A program made the translations under genes and the position numbers. Of a stretch of 42,539 bases of DNA, positions 25,355 through 32,404 are shown one piece after another. The stretch is taken from contig JADFZU010000023.1 in NCBI GenBank assembly GCA_015232365.1, positions 1 through 42,539 on the forward strand, written 5' to 3'. The stretch is from Magnetococcales bacterium (GTDB taxonomy: Bacteria > Pseudomonadota > Magnetococcia > Magnetococcales > JADFYX01). The notes beneath the pieces are model-generated. The model was not told the DNA's origin and did no database searches. It worked only from the letters and a program-made list of their open reading frames with translations. Every line of letters starts with the position of its first letter. The first letter of the stretch is position 1.

Positions 25355-25907
25355 TTTGCCCCACATAGACATAGAGGCTACTACGCATGGGAAGGGTTAA
25401 AACCTCACCACCATATAGTGTACTTTGGAGTGTCATATTGATTGTTACCAGACAGCCGGTCTCGGTGGTAAAAGGGGAGAGATCAAAGTCTAAACTGCTT
25501 ACACCGGGCAAGACCAGTTTCTCCCCTCCACCATTAACCTCCATGGTGATACTATCCGTCTCGGTGGCACTGAGCTTAAAAATAAGCTGCTCGCCTTGGT
25601 GGCTGGTCAACTGTAGAGAACTGGCTCCGTCTGGCTGGCTAAAGCTGTCGCAAGAGGAGCCTTGCAGCTCAGCCATGATTCTCCTCATGGCAATATGGCC
25701 GCGATCAGCCATTGGAGAGAGAGTTCTTGCCGTTAGATAGGCATCAAACCCACCAGCCATGGCCTTGGCCCCTGCACCAGCCAAAATAGCCAGAAGGGTC
25801 ATAACCAGCACCATCTCTATCAGGGTGAACCCTCTCTGGAAATCATTGTCCAACGCTTGACCAAAGGTGACCCTTCCCCGGCGATTCCCACCTTGATAAT
25901 CACACAT
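25347..25907 (-). CDS. mshO: MshO-like minor pilin (type IV prepilin)
   Basis: A 186-residue prepilin-like protein. After a 26-residue leader comes the RGFTLIEMVLVMTLLAILAGAG motif, cut by prepilin peptidase after the Gly and followed by the long N-terminal helix; Glu5 is present. The C-terminal part is a mixed-strand head with a Cys pair. The ATG at 25907 has GAGG 7 bases upstream, which forces an 88-base overlap with the preceding mshD-like gene in another frame. The leader is longer than usual. MshO-type proteins are minor pilins for pilus initiation. Gene order supports the name more than sequence does. Confidence 0.75.
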   Translation of the reverse strand: MCDYQGGNRRGRVTFGQALDNDFQRGFTLIEMVLVMTLLAILAGAGAKAMAGGFDAYLTARTLSPMADRGHIAMRRIMAELQGSSCDSFSQPDGASSLQLTSHQGEQLIFKLSATETDSITMEVNGGGEKLVLPGVSSLDFDLSPFTTETGCLVTINMTLQSTLYGGEVLTLPMRSSLYVYVGQNV

Positions 25908-26260
25908 TTATAAGCCTCACTGTTATAGGCTGAGCCACTACAGCTAAGAGAGCCATTACCACTATTGAAAACTCCCCCTTGCACCGAAAGCTCCCGGTCA
26001 AACAGAACCGGCCCGCCAAGATCGATGCTCTCATTATCGTCAACAATATTATTAAAACCATCATCTGCCCAGCGTGTTTGCAGCATCTGGCCCATCCTCT
26101 CTTGGGCCAAAAGCTGCCCTTGATGGAGTTCGCTAACCCGGTGTGATGAGGTGATGACTCTGCTGAATACCGGCAGCAAGATCACTACAGAGATCCCCAC
26201 CACGACGATAACAATGATTAGCTCCAACAAGCTAAAACCGGAAGATGATTTAGTGGTCAT
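25820..26260 (-). CDS. mshD: MshD-like minor pilin (type IV prepilin)
   Basis: A 146-residue prepilin with leader MTTKSSSG and mature start FSLLELIIVIVVVGISVVILL; Glu5 is kept. The head has two cysteines (LSCSGSAYNSEAYKCVI) that may form the disulfide seen in MshD. Start at 26260 overlaps the previous gene by four bases (ATGA), so translation is coupled. Its 3' end lies within the next gene by 88 bases. Family from motif and order, not from a specific signature. Confidence 0.75.
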   Translation of the reverse strand: MTTKSSSGFSLLELIIVIVVVGISVVILLPVFSRVITSSHRVSELHQGQLLAQERMGQMLQTRWADDGFNNIVDDNESIDLGGPVLFDRELSVQGGVFNSGNGSLSCSGSAYNSEAYKCVIIKVGIAGEGSPLVKRWTMISREGSP

Positions 26261-26700
26261 AAAACAACCACTACCCCACTATCACCAACAATGCGGAGGG
26301 TAATATTTTTACCATTCAGCCCCAGGTCAATATCCTGGTCCGTCCCACCAGGACTTCCATAACTGTCAAAAACTACCGAGAAACCGTCCATGGTGACACT
26401 ACCAAGATGGTTGTTGTTATAGAGAGTGCTGCCGGAGGAGTCGGTAATGGAGTAGCTGTTGCCAGCCGAGCTTTTAATGGTAACTGACTCCCCCCGGCTA
26501 AGAGCCATGGAGCGGGCAAGGTCAAGATCAGCATTAAGGTGGTCAGCATAACTCTGCAGAGTGATAGATGAACCCGGCCATCTTGCAGAGACAACTACTG
26601 TTAAAATCCCCACCAAAAGCATGACCAATACTAGCTCAATAAGGGTGAAGCCAGAGGAGTTTTTGTTACCATAGAAAATAGTTGTTTTACTGTTTTCCAT
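26257..26700 (-). CDS. mshC: MshC-like minor pilin (GspH type)
   Basis: A 147-residue prepilin. The leader MENSKTTIFYGNKNSSG is followed by FTLIELVLVMLLVGILTVVVSA, with Glu5 kept. The middle, SYADHLNADLDLARSMALSRGESVTI, is the GspH/FimT helix pattern of minor pilins, and the C-terminus ends in strands. In the MSHA system MshC is a minor pilin needed for priming. It follows the major pilin gene by 18 bases and overlaps the mshD-like gene by four. Confidence 0.8.
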   Translation of the reverse strand: MENSKTTIFYGNKNSSGFTLIELVLVMLLVGILTVVVSARWPGSSITLQSYADHLNADLDLARSMALSRGESVTIKSSAGNSYSITDSSGSTLYNNNHLGSVTMDGFSVVFDSYGSPGGTDQDIDLGLNGKNITLRIVGDSGVVVVL

Positions 26701-26718
26701 TATAAACCAGCTAACTAC

Positions 26719-27129
26719 CTACCAAGTAGATGTTAAAGATGCTTTGGCAGATGATGTTTCACTGCTATCTACAGTTATGGTGTAGGTTGTTCCATCCTTG
26801 CCTGTATGGGTAATACCACTACCAGAGGCTACCCAGCCGGATGGAGTACCGTCAAAAGCCCCTAATAGAGTTGCCCCACTGGTTATCATGGTCTGGGTAT
26901 TTCCGGCCCGGTTTGAGGCAAAATTAATTGCTGCAGCAGATTGTGCAGCAGCATAAACCGCATCCGCCGAGGAGCTTTCCGCCTGCTCACTTAAATCGAT
27001 AAATTTTGGTACGGCTACCACTGACAGGATGCCTAGAATAACAATTACCAGAATCAGCTCAATCAAAGTAAAACCAGAGTCCATCTTAGAGGTCGGCTTT
27101 ATGTTGCAACACATAATGCAGGTTTTCAC
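26719..27129 (-). CDS. mshA: MshA-like major pilin (type IVa prepilin)
   Basis: A major pilin precursor of the MSHA type. A leader ending in MDSG is followed by FTLIELILVIVILGILSVVAVPKFIDL; Glu5, the helix break and the following ESSSADAVYAAAQSAAAINFAS region are like MshA. The head domain is short and lacks the usual C-terminal disulfide pair. I place the start at the GTG at 27129 because GGAG lies 7 bases before it, giving an 18-residue leader; ATG 27114, ATG 27084 and ATG 27162 are alternatives. The gene is preceded by a 240-base gap after the mshG-like gene, which probably has its own strong promoter, as expected for a major subunit. No sigma-54 site was seen there. Confidence 0.85.
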   Translation of the reverse strand: MKTCIMCCNIKPTSKMDSGFTLIELILVIVILGILSVVAVPKFIDLSEQAESSSADAVYAAAQSAAAINFASNRAGNTQTMITSGATLLGAFDGTPSGWVASGSGITHTGKDGTTYTITVDSSETSSAKASLTSTW

Positions 27130-27369
27130 TTTTCCACTCCAACCACTTAAAAAGTAGTACATATGATTTTTTTATTATCGACTTTTATCTGTTAATTTGA
27201 GCATCAAATGCAGGCTTATGTCAAGAGTGACAGCACACACAAACTCATGTAATCAAAGGATGTTTACTGTTATCATTTAAAAAGCATGGCGACAGCACAT
27301 TAATAATCTGATATTTGTTTTATATTAGAAAATTAATTAAAATTATTTGCCGCTACAGAAGGCAAGCAA

Positions 27370-28587
27370 CTATTTGGTTATATTTCCACTGCCAAGATCC
27401 CACAGCGGCAGAAAAATTCCCACCGCTAGAATCAGGACAATTCCTGCTAGAAAAAGCAGTAGAATCGGCTCTATTATGGAGGTGAGAGCCTTGATTTTAT
27501 AATCCACCTCCTGTTCATAAAAATCTGCAACTTCATCCATCATCTGCTCAACCTGCCCGGTCTCTTCTCCAACAGCGATCATCTGCAAGACCAACGTGGT
27601 AAAAATTGCACTTCTTTGTGCTGCCTGCACCAGGCTCTCACCCCTCTCCACACCCAAACGGATTGTTACCAACCGCTCGGCGAGAAAACGGTTGTTCACC
27701 GTGGCCTCTACAGCAGAGAGAATCTGCACCATATTCATACCGGAACGGCTTGCCAGAACAAATATCCGTGAGATACGGGCCAGGGCTATACGGTGCATTA
27801 GTGGACCGACCAGGGGAGTTTTCAGACTCACCCTATCCCAGAACAATCTGCCTGAAGGTGTCTGCCAACTTAGCCAGCAGCCTCCAATAAGAGCGGTTAT
27901 AACAGCAAAAATAGCTGGGGCATGGTCGTTGGTAAACTTAGATGTAGCCAGCAAAACCCTGGTTGCTAGTGGTAGTTGGGAGCCAAATTTGGCAAATAGC
28001 TGAACAAATGAGGGGATAACGTAATAATTAACAACTCCAATGGCAACAATAACCGTAATCACTACAAAAATTGGATAACGTACCGCATTGGCAATACGCT
28101 GCCTGGTCTCTTTACCACCCTCCAGATAGCGTAGAACCTGAGCAAAGGCATCATCCAGCCGTCCCATCTCTTCACCTACCCGAATAACCCGAACAAAAAA
28201 TTGATCAAAAATCCGGGGATGTTCAGCAAGAGAGGTGGAGAGATCATGTCCAGCTTGCAGATCAGCAACAACCTGCACCATTGCCTCTTTCAAGCTGCTA
28301 TTGACTGTACTATCAATCAGCCCGGAAAAGGCTCTAACCAACGGCACACCAGAGCGGGTCAAGGCAGCCATCTGTCGGGAGAAGATAATCAGATCATCAA
28401 CCTTTACCCCTCCTAATCTGGGCATAACACCCCATCTAATGGCTCTGCTCTGGTTGATTTCATCTATTGTTATGGGTACAGTGCCCCGGTTTTGTAGTTT
28501 GCTGGCAACATGGTCCGGAGTTTGGCCCTCCATAACCCCTTCAACCAGATCGCCAGCAGCCCGGCCTTTATAGCGAAATTTAGCCAT
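27370..28587 (-). CDS. mshG: MshG/PilC/GspF-type inner-membrane platform protein
   Basis: A 405-residue polytopic protein of the GspF/PilC family, with two homologous cytosolic GspF domains and three helices. The start AKFRYKGRAAGDLVEGVMEG and the repeats SFSRQMAALTRSGVPLVRAFSGL (first) and RISRIFVLASRSGMNMVQILSAV (second) are typical. It anchors the ATPase to the growing pilus. It begins two bases after the end of the mshE-like gene, so the two are tightly coupled. The length is normal. Confidence 0.92.
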   Translation of the reverse strand: MAKFRYKGRAAGDLVEGVMEGQTPDHVASKLQNRGTVPITIDEINQSRAIRWGVMPRLGGVKVDDLIIFSRQMAALTRSGVPLVRAFSGLIDSTVNSSLKEAMVQVVADLQAGHDLSTSLAEHPRIFDQFFVRVIRVGEEMGRLDDAFAQVLRYLEGGKETRQRIANAVRYPIFVVITVIVAIGVVNYYVIPSFVQLFAKFGSQLPLATRVLLATSKFTNDHAPAIFAVITALIGGCWLSWQTPSGRLFWDRVSLKTPLVGPLMHRIALARISRIFVLASRSGMNMVQILSAVEATVNNRFLAERLVTIRLGVERGESLVQAAQRSAIFTTLVLQMIAVGEETGQVEQMMDEVADFYEQEVDYKIKALTSIIEPILLLFLAGIVLILAVGIFLPLWDLGSGNITK

Positions 28588-28589
28588 AA

Positions 28590-30488
28590 TCAGGCTCCAG
28601 GCTCTTCCTGGGCATCAGCCGCCAGCCGAAGTGCATCAGCTAGAGATATAATCCCTTTTACAGCAAAGTTTAGAGCAGAAATATGCAGAGGGACAAACCC
28701 CTTCATCCGGTTTGCCACAATTACAAACCGGGCAAGGTCCTCCTTCCGCAGGGCATCGGCCAGCTCTTGATCCATCTCTAACAGCTCCACCACGGCAATT
28801 CGGCCCCGGTAACCACTGTTATTACAGTGGGAGCAACCACTGCTTTCTTGAAAATTAAGAGGAGTATCAATCTGACCAAGATATGAGAACACCAACTCCT
28901 TCTCCACTATGGTTACGGCTTTTGGTGTGCTGCAGTAATGGCAGATTCGCCTAACCAGACGCTGGGCCAAGACACAACGTAACGCAGAGGCGACAACATA
29001 GCCCTCTATACCCATCTCTATAAGGCGGATTGTTGTACTCACCGCACTGATTGTATGAAGGCTGGAAAAAACCAGATGACCAGTCAAAGCCGCCCGAATG
29101 GCAATACGTGACACCTCCTCGTCACGCATCTCGCCGACCAAGAGAATATCCGGGTCTTGACGGAGAACAGTACGCAAAATTTCAGCATAAGTCAGGCCGA
29201 TTTTTTTGTGTACCTGTACCTGGTTAATACGGGGAAGGCGATACTCAACCGGCTCCTCAACAGTTATAATTTTACTTCTGGCCTGGTTGAGAACATTCAA
29301 CGCTCCATAGATTGTTGTCGTCTTACCGCTTCCGGTTGGACCGGTTACCAAAATCAAACCTTGAGGCCTGCCGATCTGCTTTTTAAACCTGGCCAACAGA
29401 TCCGGCTCCATGCCCACCATCTCCAGTTTGAGACTATCACCAGATTGATCCAAAAGACGCAAAACCACTGACTCTCCATCTTGAATCGGCAAAGTCGACA
29501 GCCGCACATCAACCCGCCGGTTGTTGACGGTAAGTTGAAACCGCCCATCTTGGGGCAGACGTTTTTTTGCAATCTCAATCCCAGCCATCAATTTCAGTTT
29601 TGAAACCAGAGCCGGAGCGATACTTTTCTCCTTGATAATCTGCTCGGTCAGCTCCCCATCCACCCTGAGCCGAACCCTTAGAACCTCCGCATCAGGTTCA
29701 ATATGGATGTCCGATGCGTTGAGGCGGATGGCATCGGCAAATAGAGAGTCGATAATCCTAACTACCGGAGCATCAGAAGATGCCTCATCTGACTCTACAG
29801 AGTCGCTGCTTGCACTATATTCAACTACCTCCTCCTCCAAACGGGCTGCCTGTACGCCAATTTCATCAATCTTCCGGTATGAAAGGTCAAAAATCCGTAA
29901 GATAGAACGTTCAGAAACCAGGGCAGTTTTTAGAGGTGTTTTGAGAAACTTTACCAACTGGTCATAAGCAAAAAGGTCGGTAGGGTCAGTCATGCCTACC
30001 AAAATACCATCACTGCTTGATTTTAGAATAATCGCCCGAAACCGTCGGGCTGTTGCCTCCGGCAGACGCTGCACTGTAGATGGATCAAGAGGATACTTGA
30101 CAAGATCGATAAACTCTAGCTCTAGCTGTTTGGCAAGAAATTGTAAAAAATGGTTCTCTGAAAGAAATCCCAGTCGCTCCAGGCTCTGCCCCAGCCTGGA
30201 GCCGCTCTGTTTCTGTTCTACCAACCCAGCAGTCAACTGGGTCGGTGTTATAATTCCAGCCTCAACCAGCAGTTCACCTATTCTGCTCTGCCGCTGCTGC
30301 CTTTGTAAAAACTCTTCAAGCTGTTTTTTGCTCAAAAAGCCTAGGCGAATCAACCCTTCGCCTAAACGAACCCCGGTCTCATTTTTATAAAGCAGACCTT
30401 TATCGAGCTGATCAGAGGTGATGACCCGATTATTAACCAACATATCGCCTATCAAGGAGTTGGTCTGGTTTTTTCGGGTTTTAACCAT
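28590..30488 (-). CDS. mshE: MshE/GspE-type pilus assembly ATPase with two MshEN modules
   Basis: A 632-residue AAA-like secretion ATPase. The first 125 residues have four MshEN-type units (pattern RLG-xx-L-xxx-G-x6-L-xxx-L-xx-Q): Gly14 to Lys35 (degenerate, the second Gly is Arg21), Arg41 to Gln64, Arg69 to Gln92 and Arg98 to Gln121. In Vibrio MshE one pair of such units binds cyclic di-GMP. A second N-domain follows, then the Asp box (ASDIHIEP, 258 to 265), Walker A (GPTGSGKT, 383 to 390), Walker B (ILVGEMRDEEV), a His box and the four-cysteine zinc site (CHYC...CSHC). It polymerises pilin from the cytosolic face. The gene lies in the pilus operon between the mshN-like and mshG-like genes. 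Confidence 0.93.
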   Translation of the reverse strand: MVKTRKNQTNSLIGDMLVNNRVITSDQLDKGLLYKNETGVRLGEGLIRLGFLSKKQLEEFLQRQQRQSRIGELLVEAGIITPTQLTAGLVEQKQSGSRLGQSLERLGFLSENHFLQFLAKQLELEFIDLVKYPLDPSTVQRLPEATARRFRAIILKSSSDGILVGMTDPTDLFAYDQLVKFLKTPLKTALVSERSILRIFDLSYRKIDEIGVQAARLEEEVVEYSASSDSVESDEASSDAPVVRIIDSLFADAIRLNASDIHIEPDAEVLRVRLRVDGELTEQIIKEKSIAPALVSKLKLMAGIEIAKKRLPQDGRFQLTVNNRRVDVRLSTLPIQDGESVVLRLLDQSGDSLKLEMVGMEPDLLARFKKQIGRPQGLILVTGPTGSGKTTTIYGALNVLNQARSKIITVEEPVEYRLPRINQVQVHKKIGLTYAEILRTVLRQDPDILLVGEMRDEEVSRIAIRAALTGHLVFSSLHTISAVSTTIRLIEMGIEGYVVASALRCVLAQRLVRRICHYCSTPKAVTIVEKELVFSYLGQIDTPLNFQESSGCSHCNNSGYRGRIAVVELLEMDQELADALRKEDLARFVIVANRMKGFVPLHISALNFAVKGIISLADALRLAADAQEEPGA

Positions 30489-30497
30489 ATTTTATAC

Positions 30498-32318
30498 CTA
30501 CTTCAGCTCTTGAATCCGTCTATTTATAAAAGTTCGCAGCTTCCGGCTTAAATCATCACTCTTCAACGCCATTTGATAAGCTCGCATAGCATCACCTGGC
30601 TCACCTACCCTCTCTAAAGAGATAGCTAAACCCATCTGCCACACCCCATTATCAGGATAACGACGCAGTAAGTTCTCATAGAGATCTATAGCCTGCCAAT
30701 GGTCGTCGTCTCGCTGGTATAATGCAGCAAGAAATGCTGCCAGGTTAGGTTCGTCTTTGGTAAGCTGGACTGTACTCCGGCCTGCAACCCCGGCCTGCAA
30801 CAAAGTCAATGCCTTATTAGCCTCCCCAGACTCAACATAGATACGGGCCAATCGCCGTCTGGCCCGGCCATGATCAGAATCTATAGCCAAAATCTGCTCT
30901 AACAGCTCAACAGCCTGCTCCTGCTTGCCTTGGTCACGCAGCTCTCCAGCCTCAACAAACATAGCCTCAACTTCCCGGCTGGAGTGTTTTACTATCATAT
31001 CCGGTTTTGCCGGTATAACCTGCCTATCCTTCCCAAACTTGATCTGCTTATGTTGGGATGCAACTCTTACGGCAGCTTGCTGATCCTTCATCTCTTTTTT
31101 AACATTAGCCACAGTAGGAACTGGCTTTTCAACCACCGGAGAAACCACATGTACTTCTGGCTTTTTCACAGTTTTTTTAGCCGGACTTTTTTTTGCAGCA
31201 ACTATTTTTTTTGCTTCGTGGGGCGGAGCAAATGAGTCCCAGCTTGCCACATAACAGTCCACCTTCTCCCAAGTTTTAAAAGCTTCACTAGCCTCTCTAG
31301 CCCGTGTAGGATCATTAAAATGGCCTATCCGCACACTCTGCCATAAACGGCTGGGATCTTTCACCCCATACAGCTCGAGAATATAGGCATCATAGCCTTT
31401 TTTCTTCCATGACATAGCATAAGCCATGGCACTATCCCGATCTATAAACGCCCCGACTTGGATGGTATATTTATATTTCAACCCATTAGCAGCAGAATGG
31501 TTTTGAACTAAGGATTTAGAGAATTTATTGCCCATACTTTTTAAATATGAGAGTGCCTTAGGTGGTGTGCCAACTGGTGAGGCTATTTTATCAACAGTTT
31601 TTTTCCTCTCCTCAACCGGCTTGGCAACTATTTTTTCAACTCTCTCTACCTTGGCTATTTTTTGTTTGACCACAATCGGCTTGGCTACCTCTCTCTTGAC
31701 AGCTTCCACCTTGGCTATTTTTTGTTTGACCACAATCGGCTTGGCTATCTCTCGCTTAACCATTTCTGGTTTTGCAACCATCGGTTTAGCAACTTTTGTC
31801 TCCTGAACTTTATTTGCAACCGGAGCTTTTGTTACCCCTTTCTGCTCTGGTGAACCGACAGGAAATAGAAACAGGTCCAGCTCTTGAGGATGGCTCTCGC
31901 TTACTTTGACAATAGTCACCACATCATGGTAACCGTTGAGCTTTAATACCAAACGGTGACTGCCAACCATCCAGTTAAATTTAATCGGGGTTACACCGAC
32001 AAATTTTCCATCAATTAAAACCCCTACTCCTACCGGGTTTGAGGTAATTGATATCTTACCTTGTCTATTAACTGCTGCGTTGGCAGACGATAGCTCTAAC
32101 AGCGATGAAGAGGCGTAATCAAAAGGTATAAACTTCTGAGCGGCAACCCCACCGCCAGTCAACAACAGAGCCACCAAACTCCAACCTGCCGCTCGGCCGA
32201 GAACAGTTCTGGTTGCTCTTTGACGATTATGTGGCTGCTCATCTTCTGGCAAGGTTTTAGAACCTGACTTGATCCGGAAGCTCTCCATTTTGTTTAGCAT
32301 ATCAATAATTTTACTCAT
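30498..32318 (-). CDS. MshN-like PEGA/SPOR/TPR membrane protein
   Basis: A 606-residue protein with an unusual domain row. A cytosolic N-terminus (MSKIIDMLNKME, as in MshN) is followed by one membrane helix (about 42 to 60). Next come a PEGA domain (about 87 to 155, ITSNPVGVGVLIDGKFVGVTP), a Lys/Val/Pro-rich linker with repeats (about 160 to 250), a SPOR domain (about 282 to 360, YTIQVGAFIDRDSAMAYA) and a C-terminal TPR region (about 450 to 600). SPOR binds glycan strands stripped of peptides, and PEGA is a small extracytoplasmic domain. The position between the secretin and the ATPase genes matches MshN, but MshN has no PEGA or SPOR that I know of. It may couple the pilus machine to septal or damaged wall. 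Confidence 0.82.
   Translation of the reverse strand: MSKIIDMLNKMESFRIKSGSKTLPEDEQPHNRQRATRTVLGRAAGWSLVALLLTGGGVAAQKFIPFDYASSSLLELSSANAAVNRQGKISITSNPVGVGVLIDGKFVGVTPIKFNWMVGSHRLVLKLNGYHDVVTIVKVSESHPQELDLFLFPVGSPEQKGVTKAPVANKVQETKVAKPMVAKPEMVKREIAKPIVVKQKIAKVEAVKREVAKPIVVKQKIAKVERVEKIVAKPVEERKKTVDKIASPVGTPPKALSYLKSMGNKFSKSLVQNHSAANGLKYKYTIQVGAFIDRDSAMAYAMSWKKKGYDAYILELYGVKDPSRLWQSVRIGHFNDPTRAREASEAFKTWEKVDCYVASWDSFAPPHEAKKIVAAKKSPAKKTVKKPEVHVVSPVVEKPVPTVANVKKEMKDQQAAVRVASQHKQIKFGKDRQVIPAKPDMIVKHSSREVEAMFVEAGELRDQGKQEQAVELLEQILAIDSDHGRARRRLARIYVESGEANKALTLLQAGVAGRSTVQLTKDEPNLAAFLAALYQRDDDHWQAIDLYENLLRRYPDNGVWQMGLAISLERVGEPGDAMRAYQMALKSDDLSRKLRTFINRRIQELK
31648..31747 (-). repeat. Tandem repeat of 60-bp period in the linker of the PEGA/SPOR protein
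   Basis: A 40-base stretch starting at 31648 recurs exactly 60 bases later at 31708. It encodes the KPIVVKQKIAKVE linker unit twice, within a longer series of weaker AKP/VVK repeats. Internal duplication of a disordered periplasmic linker is the simple explanation. Confidence 0.85.
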
Positions 32319-32360
32319 AATGTTACCCTTAACCTACTTAAACTTGGACTGTTTTTCTCT

Positions 32361-32400
32361 TTTGGGCAATAGCCCAACCCCATTGGAAAAAGGTTGGGAG
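32361..32400 (+). repeat. Intergenic hairpin repeat, copy E (degenerate)
   Basis: Only the first hairpin is intact: TTGGGC-AATA-GCCCAA at 32362 to 32377. The following CCCCATTGGAAAAAGG is a decayed remnant of the long palindrome. It lies between the secretin and mshN-like genes and is antisense to both. Confidence 0.6.
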
Positions 32401-32404
32401 ATAG

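Noticed and set aside
27130-27369. Sigma-54 promoter for the major pilin gene
   Set aside because: No GG-N10-GC element of the right kind was found on the minus strand in this gap.
31648-31747. 60-bp repeats as a CRISPR or mobile repeat
   Set aside because: They lie in frame in the linker of the PEGA/SPOR protein and encode a repeated KPIVVKQKIAKVE unit.
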